Of a stretch of DNA of 64,000 nucleotides, positions 43,301 to 53,400 are shown in pieces. Source of the DNA: Calditrichota bacterium. Lineage in GTDB: Bacteria > Electryoneota > RPQS01. Numbering within the stretch: the stretch's first letter is position 1; each line of letters starts with the position of its first letter. The stretch is from the NCBI GenBank assembly GCA_020637445.1, contig JACJVZ010000003.1:62001-126000 (forward strand), in the 5' to 3' direction. The notes under the pieces are model-generated. The model made no database searches. It worked only from the letters and a program-made list of their open reading frames with translations, and was not told where the DNA came from. Both the position numbers and the translations under genes were made by a program.

Positions 43301-44815
43301 ATGACTGAACATTCTTCCGAACAACAAAGCGAACTTTCCGACCTTTTAAGACTGCGCCGCGAAAAACTTGAGACGCTGCGCAGTCACGACGTCAATCCGT
43401 ATCCATATTCGTTTGCGAAAACGATTCACATTCCCGAATTGATGGAGAAATTCGAGAGTGTGATGGAATCCGACGAACACACGGGTCCGGAGTTTTCGAT
43501 TGCGGGCCGCATCGTGTCCATGCGCATCATGGGCAAGGCGGCCTTTTGTCATATTCGCGACGAATTCGGACAGATGCAGGTGTATGTGCAGCGCGACCGG
43601 ATCGGCGAAGAGCAATTCAAACTCTTCAAGCACTACGACATCTCCGATTGGATCGGAGTGCGCGGCACGGCGTTTCTGACGAAGACGGGTGAGAAATCGC
43701 TGCGTGCCAGTGAAGTGGTGATGCTCTCGAAGAGTGTGCGGCCTTTGCCGGTGGTGAAGACGCAGGGCGATGAAACGTTTGACGCGTTTTCGGATAAGGA
43801 ATCGCGCTACCGTCAGAGGTATATTGATCTCGCGGTGAATCCTGAGAATCGTGAGATTTTCAGGACGCGGGCGAAGATTATTTCTGCGGTCAGAGAATTT
43901 TTGGATGCGCGGGGATATTTGGAAGTGGAAACGCCTGCGCTGCAGCCGCTCTATGGCGGAGCGCTGGCGCGGCCGTTCATGACGCACTACAACGCGCTCG
44001 ACCGCACGTTTTATCTGCGCATCGCCGACGAACTCTATTTGAAGAGATTGATTGTCGGAGGATTTGAGAAAGTTTACGAGATTTGCAAGGATTTTCGCAA
44101 TGAAGGCATGGACAAATTCCACAATCCGGAATTTACGATGCTCGAGTTTTACGAAGCCTTTGCGGATTTCGAGATGATTATGAATCTCTCAGAGGAAATG
44201 TTCCGGCATGTTGCGCTGCGCGCGCTCGGAACGACCGAGGTGACGTATCAGGGGAAGACGGTTGATTTTGGGAAGCCATTCCGTCGGGTGAGGTTTTTTG
44301 ATTTGTTGAAAGAAGCGACGGGCAAAGAGCTATTGGGAATTCCGCTGGCCGAATTGGGTGAGATTGCGAAGGCGCATGATGTGGAATTGACGCGCGAGAT
44401 GGGCGAAGGGAAAATCCTGGATGAGATGATGAAGACGCTTGTGCGGCCTCAGTTGGTCGAACCGACGTTTATTTATGACTATCCGCTTTCGCTCTCGCCG
44501 CTGGCGAAAAAGCATCGCACCGATCCGCGATTGGTGGAACGATTTCAGCCGTTCGCGCTGGGGTTTGAGTTGGGCAATGCGTTTTCGGAGTTAAATGACC
44601 CGATCGATCAGCGTCAACGATTTGAAGCGCAGCGTAGATTGAAGGAAGCCGGCGACGAAGAAACGCAGCCCGTGGATGAAGATTTCCTGAATGCGCTCGA
44701 ATATGGTATGCCGCCGACGGGGGGAATGGGCATTGGAATTGACCGGTTGACGATGCTGTTGACGGATCAGGAAAATATCCGCGAAGTTATCTTGTTTCCG
44801 CATTTGAGAAGCTAA
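43301..44815 (+). CDS. lysS: Lysyl-tRNA synthetase, class II
   Basis: This 504-residue enzyme charges tRNA-Lys. The N-terminal OB-fold anticodon domain (about 60-155: GRIVSMRIMGKAAFCHIRD) precedes the class II core. Motif 1 lies near 200 (FLDARGYLEVETPALQP), motif 2 reads CKDFRNEGMDKFHNPEFTM and motif 3 GMGIGIDRLTMLLT. Length is normal. It starts 26 bases after the preceding gene, and its 3' end abuts the LolC/E-type permease. Confidence 0.96.
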   Translation: MTEHSSEQQSELSDLLRLRREKLETLRSHDVNPYPYSFAKTIHIPELMEKFESVMESDEHTGPEFSIAGRIVSMRIMGKAAFCHIRDEFGQMQVYVQRDRIGEEQFKLFKHYDISDWIGVRGTAFLTKTGEKSLRASEVVMLSKSVRPLPVVKTQGDETFDAFSDKESRYRQRYIDLAVNPENREIFRTRAKIISAVREFLDARGYLEVETPALQPLYGGALARPFMTHYNALDRTFYLRIADELYLKRLIVGGFEKVYEICKDFRNEGMDKFHNPEFTMLEFYEAFADFEMIMNLSEEMFRHVALRALGTTEVTYQGKTVDFGKPFRRVRFFDLLKEATGKELLGIPLAELGEIAKAHDVELTREMGEGKILDEMMKTLVRPQLVEPTFIYDYPLSLSPLAKKHRTDPRLVERFQPFALGFELGNAFSELNDPIDQRQRFEAQRRLKEAGDEETQPVDEDFLNALEYGMPPTGGMGIGIDRLTMLLTDQENIREVILFPHLRS

Positions 44816-44850
44816 GTCTGTCCACTCCGTTTTTTATAGCTACACGCTAT

Positions 44851-46035
44851 TTGAGGGCACGCTCTCATGGCGGATTCATCTCGCTGATCACGTATTTGTC
44901 GGTGGGCGGGGTGACGATTGGCACGGCAGCGCTGATTATCGTGCTCTCTGTGATGAACGGATTTGAAACGGAAGTGCGCGCGCGGATACTCGGTGCGGAC
45001 GCGCATCTCCGGCTTGAGTCATTCAAGCCCGACGGACTCCCCGCGTGGCAAGAAGCTCGCGACATCGTGAAGACGGTGCCTGAAGTCGTGGGCGTGTCGC
45101 CGTTTATTTTCGAAAAGGGCATGGTGCGCGTGGGCAAGCGCTCGGAAGCGGCAGCGTTTCGCGGAATGGACGAAGCGACGATTGGGCAGGTTTCCGATTT
45201 GCCGCAGCACATGCGACTCGGCGAGCTCGAACTTACGCGCGACGGTTTGCCGGGAATTGTACTGGGAAGATTCTTGGCGGAGCGACTTGACGTGGTGCCG
45301 GGCGATACCGTTGTGGTGTTTTCACCCGCGGGTGTTACGGGACCACTGTCGACGCCGCAAGTCAAACAGTTTGTACTCACAGGAACATTCCAAACGGGCC
45401 TGTTTGAGTTCGACGACGTGCTGGCCTATATGGATATCGGCACGGCGCAAAAAGTATTTTTGCGCAAGGACAACGTCGACGGATTGGAAATCAAGATCGC
45501 CGACATGTTCAAGGCCGACCAGGTGCGCGACGAGATCGAGGCGAAATTCGGTCCCGATTTGTACGTACGCACGTGGTATGAACTGCGTTCGACACTGTTT
45601 TCGTGGATGAAGATCGAGAAGTGGATGTGGACGACGGTGCTCTCAATTATTATCATCGTCGCGGCATTCAACATTCTTTCTACGTTAATCATGGTGTCGA
45701 TGGAGAAGCGGCGCGACATCGGAATTTTGAAAGCGATGGGCGCACGCGACAAAGATATTGCGGCGGTGTTTTCGCTGCAAGGCTTGATCGTGGGCGTGAG
45801 CGGAGCGATATTAGGAACACTCATCGGATTTGCAGTTTGTTTCGGACAACAACATTACAAATGGATTGCACTGCCGTCGGATATATATTTTCTGGACGCG
45901 CTCCCCGTGAAGATGATGCCGTTCGATTTCTTGATCGTGATCGTAATCGCGATTGCATTGGCGTATTTGGGCTCGCTTTATCCCGCGCGCAAGGCATCGC
46001 AGCTCTCACCGGTGGAGGCGATTCGTGAGGGGTGA
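44851..46035 (+). CDS. LolC/LolE-family ABC transporter permease
   Basis: This protein has 394 residues from TTG 44851. The family normally starts ahead of this with a short amphipathic segment, and the upstream in-frame codons do encode FFIATRYLRAR, so translation may begin at a non-standard CTG at 44818. Features: first membrane segment with IGTAALIIVLSVMNGFE, a MacB-like periplasmic domain (about 45-245), and a C-terminal FtsX domain with three membrane segments (MVSMEKRRDIGILKAMGARD, YPARKASQLSPVEAIREG). It would form the membrane part of lipoprotein release (Lol) with an ATPase not present in this window. It ends just before the GT39-like gene. Confidence 0.9.
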   Translation: MRARSHGGFISLITYLSVGGVTIGTAALIIVLSVMNGFETEVRARILGADAHLRLESFKPDGLPAWQEARDIVKTVPEVVGVSPFIFEKGMVRVGKRSEAAAFRGMDEATIGQVSDLPQHMRLGELELTRDGLPGIVLGRFLAERLDVVPGDTVVVFSPAGVTGPLSTPQVKQFVLTGTFQTGLFEFDDVLAYMDIGTAQKVFLRKDNVDGLEIKIADMFKADQVRDEIEAKFGPDLYVRTWYELRSTLFSWMKIEKWMWTTVLSIIIIVAAFNILSTLIMVSMEKRRDIGILKAMGARDKDIAAVFSLQGLIVGVSGAILGTLIGFAVCFGQQHYKWIALPSDIYFLDALPVKMMPFDFLIVIVIAIALAYLGSLYPARKASQLSPVEAIREG

Positions 46036-46039
46036 GCAG

Positions 46040-47491
46040 GTGCGCGTCCCCGCATGGGTGATTTGGGCTGTGACGATCGTGGCGCTGCTACTGCGGCTGC
46101 CGCTTTTGAACTACAGTTTTTACGGCGACGAGGGGTTTTCGGTGATTCGCGACAGCTTGAAGCTGGTTACGGACACGGAAGACCGTTTTCGGCCGTTGTT
46201 CTTTTCTCTCCTCTATATATGGCGGCAACTCGGTTTTGACGGCGAAGCCGGATTGCGTCTGTTGCCTTTGATCTTTGGAATCGCGCAGGTTCCGCTGGCT
46301 TACTTGGTCGGAAAAAAACTGCGCGACGGGCAATTGGGACTTTTGCTGGCGGTACTCGTCGCGGCATCACCGATGCTGATTGAATTCTCGCAGGAATTGC
46401 GAATGTATTCAATGGTCGCGACGATTGCGTTGGCACAAGCGTACGTGCTGTTGCTGATGCTTGAGAAATTCACGTGGACTCGCTGGGCCGTGTTTGTACT
46501 CGTCGCACTGGCGGGTGTGTACACGCATTTGCTCTATTGGCTGTTTTTGATGGGAGTCACACTGACGTTTTTGCGCGAACGCAAACGGCTTTCCATTTGG
46601 AAAAGCTGGGGGGCGTTGGCGGCGACGGTGGCGCTCTACTTGCCGAACATTCCGAATTTGATGCGGTTTCAGGAGACGCGCGGCGGCGAATATGTAATGG
46701 ATTTTGCGAGCGCCATTCCCAAATTGCTGGCGGCGTTCACGGTGGGATTCAACTATTTTGTGCTGGGGGAACAGCCGGCAGGGCGGCCGATCGGCATGGA
46801 CGACTTGGCGGCAAATCTACCGTTGGTTTTACTCGCGCTCGCGGCAGGCTCCGTCATTGTTTGGAAGTTGATTTGGCTGCACGGACGAGCGGAGGACCGC
46901 AGGATACTCTGGTTTGGTCACGAGTTGTTCACGGTGCCGGTCATTTTGGCGACGCTCGCGAGTGCCGTGACGGACAAATATTTTCTGCAACCGAAGTACT
47001 TGATCTTCTCGGTGCCGTTTGCGCTGTTGTTTCTGGCGATCGCTTTCGACGATCTGCGCAACCCCCGCGGCCGACAAGTGATCGCAGTGTTGGGCGCGTT
47101 GATGGTAATGATCGCGCAGTTCCACTATTGGCAGCCGAAAAACTACGGCCGCAAGGAGAATTGGCGGACGGCAGCGGAAGTTTTGGGGACCGCAGTCGGT
47201 GATTCCAACGCGCTCGTGCTCCTGCCCGGCCACTACCGTCTGCTTTCATATTATGCTCCGGGGATAGAAGACCGTTGGGAACTGGTCGACGTACAAGAAG
47301 ACGAAACATCGGCAGCGGAACGTCTGACCGAACTCGCCGCAGACAAACGCAGCATCTACTATTTGCGGCACGACGTCGTGCAAAATCTCCGCGATCCAAA
47401 GGATTTAATGATATCCGTTCTTAACCGAACCGGCAAGCCGCTCTCCATTACGCAATTGAATCCACGGTTCAAACTTTACCGTTGGGGTTAG
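46040..47491 (+). CDS. GT39-like membrane glycosyltransferase
   Basis: This protein has 483 residues from GTG 46040 (AGGGG seven bases upstream); another GTG at 46025 is possible. About ten membrane segments make up a GT-C fold. The acidic pair in the first periplasmic loop is seen in SFYGDEGFSVIRDS, and LIEFSQELRMYSMVATIALA is typical of the family, which transfers sugars from polyprenyl phosphates. Acceptor unknown. The C-terminal 120 residues form a soluble domain. It overlaps or abuts the permease gene and lies two bases from the Rrf2 gene. Confidence 0.88.
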   Translation: MRVPAWVIWAVTIVALLLRLPLLNYSFYGDEGFSVIRDSLKLVTDTEDRFRPLFFSLLYIWRQLGFDGEAGLRLLPLIFGIAQVPLAYLVGKKLRDGQLGLLLAVLVAASPMLIEFSQELRMYSMVATIALAQAYVLLLMLEKFTWTRWAVFVLVALAGVYTHLLYWLFLMGVTLTFLRERKRLSIWKSWGALAATVALYLPNIPNLMRFQETRGGEYVMDFASAIPKLLAAFTVGFNYFVLGEQPAGRPIGMDDLAANLPLVLLALAAGSVIVWKLIWLHGRAEDRRILWFGHELFTVPVILATLASAVTDKYFLQPKYLIFSVPFALLFLAIAFDDLRNPRGRQVIAVLGALMVMIAQFHYWQPKNYGRKENWRTAAEVLGTAVGDSNALVLLPGHYRLLSYYAPGIEDRWELVDVQEDETSAAERLTELAADKRSIYYLRHDVVQNLRDPKDLMISVLNRTGKPLSITQLNPRFKLYRWG

Positions 47492-47493
47492 AC

Positions 47494-47964
47494 ATGTTAC
47501 TTTCGCGTCCCTCCACTTATGCAGTGCGTGCGCTGCTCTATCTCGCCAAACAGGACACCGAACTTCCGGTATTGGCACCCACGATCGCTCAAGCGGAGCA
47601 GCTTCCGGCTCCGTTTTTGGCGAAGCTGTTGCGAACCCTTTCCGAAGCGAAAATTCTCACGTCGAGCCGGGGACCGGGCGGCGGATACAAGCTCGCGAAA
47701 TCGCCGGATGAAATTTCACTTCAAGACATTTCTGTGTTGTTTGACGGATTGACGTTGTCCAACGAATGTCTGTTGGGCTACGGACCTTGTTTAGATACGA
47801 CTCCTTGTCCGGTGCATAAGATTTGGGGTCCCCGCAAGCAGTACATGCAGGACTTTCTCGAGCAGACGACCATTGCCGAGCTGTTGGCTTTGGAATCGAA
47901 CCGCGCGGCACCCTTGATTGACAAACCAAAGCGCGGTCGACGAAAGATCACGCGATACAAATAA
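47494..47964 (+). CDS. Rrf2-family transcriptional regulator with Fe-S cysteines
   Basis: This protein has 156 residues from ATG 47494. The winged helix covers about 1-75 (TYAVRALLYLA, LPAPFLAKLLRTLSEAKIL, SSRGPGGGYKLAKSPDEISL). Three cysteines, C92, C99 and C105, have the C-x6-C-x5-C spacing used for a 2Fe-2S cluster in IscR/NsrR/RsrR-type proteins (ECLLGYGPCLDTTPCPVH). It probably senses iron-sulfur status, oxygen or nitric oxide. No isc, suf or nitrosative-stress genes are beside it. The C-terminal tail is basic (KRGRRKITRYK). Confidence 0.92.
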   Translation: MLLSRPSTYAVRALLYLAKQDTELPVLAPTIAQAEQLPAPFLAKLLRTLSEAKILTSSRGPGGGYKLAKSPDEISLQDISVLFDGLTLSNECLLGYGPCLDTTPCPVHKIWGPRKQYMQDFLEQTTIAELLALESNRAAPLIDKPKRGRRKITRYK

Positions 47965-47970
47965 CAAAAA

Positions 47971-47992
47971 AGGCCGCTCAATCGAGCGGCCT
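47971..47992 (-). terminator. Terminator between Rrf2 and the SLBB gene
   Basis: The arms AGGCCGCTC (47971-47979) and GAGCGGCCT (47984-47992) flank the loop AATC. On the minus strand it is followed by TTTTTTGTT, so it mainly serves the porU operon. Confidence 0.8.
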
Positions 47993-48014
47993 ATTAACTT
48001 CAAGAGAGCCGGAG

Positions 48015-48548
48015 TTATCTTCCGGCGATGAAGAAGAAGTAGTATACGTTGGCGACCACGGCCATTTGTCCAATCACAGAGGTGACGTCGGCGACGAGCT
48101 GCCACGCCGAACCGTGGACGACGATTGTGTCTTCGGGTTTCAAATCGGGAATCAGACGCTTGTCGCCTGTCTTAATGTACTTACGGACATTGACCGTAAG
48201 AACTTCCTGCTGGTTGTTTTCATCCGCTTCGCGTACGACGTGGACATCGGAGAGCCTCGACCGGGAGCCGGGACCACCGGCCAGAGACATCAGCGCGACG
48301 AGATCGGTCTCGGCGGGCACATAGTATTGGCCGGGCCGTCCGACTCTTCCCCAGATATTAACGCGAATGAGCAGTTCGTTCGCTTCATTCAGATAGTACT
48401 TGCTGCCTTCGCCGACTCTCTTGACCTGCGGAATTTTGTAGGACGCAGGTCCGACCTGCAAGTCGGATTGAGCGAAAAGCGCGCCGGCCTGTAGGGTCAG
48501 AACGCAAAGTGTGATTGTCCAGAGTGAAATTGTGCGAGCGAGTCTCAT
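48015..48548 (-). CDS. Secreted SLBB-domain protein
   Basis: This protein has 177 residues from ATG 48548 (GGAGG four bases upstream); an ATG at 48569 overlapping the upstream stop would add seven residues. A signal peptide (LWTITLCVLTLQAGALFAQ) precedes one SLBB domain (about 50-140: LLIRVNIWGRVGRPGQYYVP, VALMSLAGGPGSRSRLSDV). SLBB domains occur in Wza-type polysaccharide exporters. No Poly_export domain is present, and a hydrophobic stretch ends the protein (VTSVIGQMAVVANVYYFFF). It is the last gene of the porU operon and may interact with surface polysaccharide used as anchor for secreted cargo; this is inferred from position. Confidence 0.82.
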   Translation of the reverse strand: MRLARTISLWTITLCVLTLQAGALFAQSDLQVGPASYKIPQVKRVGEGSKYYLNEANELLIRVNIWGRVGRPGQYYVPAETDLVALMSLAGGPGSRSRLSDVHVVREADENNQQEVLTVNVRKYIKTGDKRLIPDLKPEDTIVVHGSAWQLVADVTSVIGQMAVVANVYYFFFIAGR

Positions 48549-48565
48549 CCGGCCTCCGTGTCGAC

Positions 48566-49390
48566 TCATTGAGAATACTTGAAAGTTGTGTACATCGCCG
48601 ATCCGGCGAGCGCGACGTCGTTCGTATCCGACGCGACGTAGCTGACGGCATTAAGCTGCCAAACATATGTGCAGTCGTTCGTCATCGGTGAAGACGCTCC
48701 GCCTTCACCGAGCAGAATCGAGTTGTTCTGCGCATAGAGCTGAACTTGGTAGTCCCAGATCAACGAATCGCGTCCGAACCACTGCGAATAGACGCGGATT
48801 TTGTAGAACGAAAGATAGGTGCTTGGTCCGCCAATGGGGTAGCTCCACGTCAAGCGGACGTTGTCACCGCTTCCGAAAACACCGAGATCATAGGGGTTGT
48901 AGATCATTCTAAAATAGACGGAATCACTCCATTCGGAGCGGTTTCCGGCCGTGTCAATGGCTTGCACTTGCCACCAGTAACCGCGGGTGAGTCCTTGGTC
49001 ATTGGGAGCCAAGAGATTGGCCGTACCTCCGAATTGATCATCACCGCGGTCAATCCACGAGAGGATGTAGCTGTCAAGCAAATCCACACCGAGCGAGAGA
49101 TCGGCGACGATGGGAGCTTCGCTGGCAGAGACTTGTTCCGACCACCTGCGTACGCGATAGCTCGCGATGTCGGACTCGGGGTTTCTATACCATTCGATGC
49201 GAGTCCAGTAATTGCGATCCGTCAGAGTCGGTTCGGCCCGGACTCCGGCTTGCGGATAGGCAGAGTCGTCCGAACGCGGCACAATCGACGGAGTTTGCGG
49301 AGGGACATCGTCGCGGCTTTGGGTATCTTGGCCGCAGCCGAAAACCAGCAATGCAGCAGCCAGACTAAGAACTATCTTAAGAACATTCAT
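48566..49390 (-). CDS. Lipoprotein with fibronectin-III-like domains
   Basis: This protein has 274 residues from ATG 49390 with GAGGCG upstream. The lipobox is LVFGC (cysteine 19). The rest shows two fibronectin-III-like segments (WTRIEWYRNPESDIASYRVR and NVRLTWSYPIGGPSTYLSFY, with YWWQVQAIDTAGN). It lies between porV (seven-base gap) and the SLBB gene. It may be an accessory lipoprotein of the surface-attachment machinery. No homologous T9SS component with this architecture is known to me. Confidence 0.8.
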   Translation of the reverse strand: MNVLKIVLSLAAALLVFGCGQDTQSRDDVPPQTPSIVPRSDDSAYPQAGVRAEPTLTDRNYWTRIEWYRNPESDIASYRVRRWSEQVSASEAPIVADLSLGVDLLDSYILSWIDRGDDQFGGTANLLAPNDQGLTRGYWWQVQAIDTAGNRSEWSDSVYFRMIYNPYDLGVFGSGDNVRLTWSYPIGGPSTYLSFYKIRVYSQWFGRDSLIWDYQVQLYAQNNSILLGEGGASSPMTNDCTYVWQLNAVSYVASDTNDVALAGSAMYTTFKYSQ

Positions 49391-49397
49391 ACGCGCC

Positions 49398-50456
49398 TCA
49401 TTTAATTTTGATGGAGACGCTGACGCGATGGGTCGTACCCAAGTCGCGCGCATAGTAGGCGTAATCGGCGGACATTCGCCAGAAATTCACTCCGGCGCCT
49501 GCGGACCATTCATCCTGCCACATTCCGCCGCGCAGCGAGATCACATTCTCGAAGTTGTACTCCACCCCAAAATGCCGTCTGCGCTCGTAGCGTTGTTCCG
49601 TTTCGTAGGCCAGCGTCATGCGGCTATTGCGGCCGGGCATTTTCTGAATAATTGCAATCGAGCTGTAAAGATTGGTCGGCACGGCATCTTTGACGCCCTC
49701 TCCCCAATCGAGTTCAGTACGGGTGAGGTCTTTGACGACGACGCCGTAACAGAGTTTGGCCCGCCAATTATCCAAAACGATTTCATCGAGCGGGAAGCGG
49801 AACTGGATTCCGGCATCCGCACCGATACCTGTGCCCGACGACGAACCTAATTTATTGTTCAAGAGTTTCAAATTCACACCGACAGGCATTTCCAACGGAA
49901 TCGTGAAATACGACCAGCCCAAGTCGAGCGTGAATTGATTGTATTTGGCGAAGGTGAAAAAGATCGCCGACTCGTTGTCGGAAATGAGGCCCGCTGGAGC
50001 CCCACCCGTCGCGAGCAAATACTCCTGGACGGAATTGATATAGATGGTGTCGCCATCCACGACAACAAAGCGGAACGCGGGCGCGCGCGCCAGGATTTCC
50101 TGTACCGTAACATCGTAGTCAGGATGATTTTGAATATCGGGAACTCCGAGCCGCACATAGTTGATTGCGAAAACGGAGCCGGTGACAGGTAGTGTAATTC
50201 CCGTGGACGAGAAATTCGCCAAGCCGTCCCAAAGATCGGCGTACATTCCCGTGGCTTGAATGCCTGTGACGTATCCCATTCCGGCGGGGTTCCAATAGAA
50301 ACTTGAGCCGTCAAAGGTGTGCGAAGCCATCGCACCTCCCATAGCGATACCCCGCGCACCGACACCGAGCTCCAAGAACTCTCCAGCATATTTTGCGGCG
50401 AAGACCGAACCAGAGCAAAGCACGAGTACTGCCAAGGCGAAGATGGACTTTTTCAT
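49398..50456 (-). CDS. PorV/PorQ-family outer membrane protein
   Basis: This 352-residue protein has a signal peptide (MKKSIFALAVLVLCSGSVFA) and the PorV/UPF0164 N-terminal motif (AGEFLELGVGARGIAMGGA, SFYWNPAGMGYV). The remainder is alternating strands of a FadL-like beta-barrel ending in RVSVSIKIK. In type IX secretion, PorV shuttles cargo from the translocon to the PorU sortase. The ATG overlaps the porU stop by four bases, which strongly supports this pairing. Confidence 0.9.
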   Translation of the reverse strand: MKKSIFALAVLVLCSGSVFAAKYAGEFLELGVGARGIAMGGAMASHTFDGSSFYWNPAGMGYVTGIQATGMYADLWDGLANFSSTGITLPVTGSVFAINYVRLGVPDIQNHPDYDVTVQEILARAPAFRFVVVDGDTIYINSVQEYLLATGGAPAGLISDNESAIFFTFAKYNQFTLDLGWSYFTIPLEMPVGVNLKLLNNKLGSSSGTGIGADAGIQFRFPLDEIVLDNWRAKLCYGVVVKDLTRTELDWGEGVKDAVPTNLYSSIAIIQKMPGRNSRMTLAYETEQRYERRRHFGVEYNFENVISLRGGMWQDEWSAGAGVNFWRMSADYAYYARDLGTTHRVSVSIKIK

Positions 50457-53400
50457 TCTCTCACCTTTGCAAGTTTGACGACTTCTTCGATGGTTTGATC
50501 TCCTTGTTTGGCGATGATCTTGGCGAAATAGACTCCGTTAGCCACTTCTTCGCCGTGATCGTCCCTCCCATCCCATTTTTGCGTCCGGTAGTTGACGGTG
50601 GTGCGCTCGGTATCCTTCAGAGTTCGAATCAGCCGTCCCGCAACCGTATAGATTTTGATTTCGGTAAAATCATCCGTCGCGCCGGTCAGCACGTAGGAAA
50701 TCGTGGTGTTAACCTTGAACGGATTGGGATAATTGATCGCCCACTCAAATCCGAAATTGCCGCGCACGTCAAACGACACCGAATATGTGGAATGATTGCC
50801 GTGATCATCGGTGGCGTAGACCGCTAACGTGTGCTGTCCCACCTCCAAATCAGGCTCAAACATAGCCGTCATGCTTGACGACGTGAAAGCCGTGTCATTC
50901 CACGCGAACTGGTCGTCGCGAACTGTGTCGCCGTCGAGAATAGCATAGAAATATCCGTCGCCGCGCTGCACGCCAGAAACGTCGGTGAAGGTAACGAATA
51001 TTTGCGGATTTTTTGAAACGATGGAGCCTTTGGTGAATCTCATTCCGCCGACCGCTACTTCGATTTTCGGGCCGCTCAAATCTCCTTTACGGAAGATTCC
51101 GAACTCTCCGAGATAGGGAACCGTTCCGGTAGCGCGGAGTCTCCATACGACGAGATTATCCGGCCCGACGCGCACGGTGTCCAGCGGCTCACGAGTGACC
51201 GTCGCGTCACGCGCAATCAGCCATTGGTCGAGCGCGGGATCTTTGACATAAAGTCCCATGGGCAAGACGTCGAGGCGGGCGTTCAAAGTATCTCGCCCCT
51301 CGTATTCCAGCGTGACGAATGCGTTGAAATTCGAGCCGAGTGACGAAAGCGAGTCGTCGAACATGGCCTTAAAGAAGCCTTTCGTGACTTTTGAGAACGG
51401 CTGTCTAAGCCCCTTGCTTTGCATTTCCGACAGTTCTGCCTCATCCGGTATGCGCGGCTGCGTGTAGCCGATGGCCGCACTGTCCCGCGGAATTACGTTC
51501 GGGGCAATCCGCAGATACAAGGTATCATTCGAAGTCAGTGACGGATAGACGTGTGAACTAATTTGGAACGGACGTTCGTAGAATGTTCCGCGCGTTTGCG
51601 CCGCCGGATAATAGGACGGCATGTCAATTGTGAACTCGCGGCGGTTGTTGTTCTCGTTGTTTTCAACGTACTGATTGTCCGGATCGACTTCAATCGTGAC
51701 GTCGTAGCTTGCCGGCTTGAAACTTGTCGGGATGTACGCACCTTGATACGTTTCGCCGGAGTCCAGAGTCGACAGCACGTAGTCGACCGTGAAGGAATCG
51801 ACCGTCACGTGAACGGTATTGGTGCCGTCGAGATAGGTCGAGTCATGAACCGCCGTAATTCTGAAGACAACGTCGCCGATGACGCGCGAGGACGCACTGC
51901 GCTGCACTCTCACCGGTTGGAAGTACGTCGGCCGTCTTCCTCCGCGCTCGCCGAAGTCCGGACCTTGCAGGGGAGTTAAGTTGAAATCCGGGTCGACTTC
52001 AAGCCGGAGGTCATAGTAATCCGACTCGAATTCATCTTCACCGTTGGGAGTGACGTAGAATTTCATGCGGTAGTCGCCGCCTTCGAAGTCGTAGGGTCCG
52101 AGTTGCCGCGGAGTAAGCCAATAGCCCGGCTCGGTGGTAACCATATTCATCGTGTCGAGGACGACAGGACCTTGCGCGGGAGTATAGATACCGCGGAAGC
52201 GCACGCGTTCGACATCATTTTGATGCAAGATCGTGGCGCTGATGCGGAACTCCTCGTTGGAGAATGCGACGGGACCGGGGATCGGTGCGACATCGAAGAT
52301 CTGCACATTCGCCAAGCTGTCCTCGAGGAAGATTGGGAAACAGCCGATGGCATTTCGTTCCAATATGGGATCTGTGGCATAGACCACGACATTTCCACGC
52401 GGCGTGACAAAATGAGGCAGCGACACGGCATCCGTCGTGCAGATACGCGACGAACACAACGAGAACTCAATATCATCTGTATTGAAAGCCGGCGAGTGCG
52501 TCGTAGCAAGCGTGGCGACGACTCGCGGAGGTTCTCCGACTGTTCTATATGAATAGAGTTCGCCGTTGTAGGGCAGCACGAAGACTTGCGTATTTGATCT
52601 TTCATACTGGGCCGGATCCCACGGCAGCACGACTCGAACTCTGACGGAATCGGCGCCCAATGAATCCCGGGGACTTAAGACATTTGTTTCACCGATCAGC
52701 TCGGGATCGATGTCGTCTTGCGGAATAGCCAGTTTTAGACCGGGATCGCCGAGCAGATTCATCATGATCATCATGGAATAGTCCGACGTGAACGCAATCG
52801 GCTGGTTTCGGATACTCCAATAGCGGGCTTTATTGAACATGGCGATTTCGCCGATGGTCTTGGCTGGCCTCGTCATGACAAAATCGAAGAGCCGCCGCTG
52901 CATCGTTTGCCCGGCGATAGCCCACCCGACGCCGGACGAGCTGTAAAACCCTGAAGCCCCAATCAGATCATTGTTGTTGTTGCGAGTAAAGAGAAACGCT
53001 TCACCCAACACGGCGGACTGGCTTCTGTCGTCGAAAGCACCGACGTAGCAGGTGAAATTGGTAATGAAGGGGAAGGTCTCGCGGTTGTTCAAGAGACGCA
53101 CACCCGTCACGTCAATCAGACGGCTTCCCGACCACACACCACCACCGCCGTGACCGTTGTAGTTTACAACGACACAGCCGTTTCGCAACTCATCACGCAG
53201 ACGAATCGGGCCTTGACCGGCGGGGATACTGTCGAGATAGAGTCGAGTCACATTGACGCAATTGCCGACACTTGCCAGCAGCTCGCGAATCGACGACTCG
53301 GAATATCCGGAGACGAAGTTGTTGACTCCGTCGAAAGTATCCGCAATCATCAGGATGTTGCTTTGGAACAGTCCTTCGTAATCGCGCGCCGTTTCGTATT

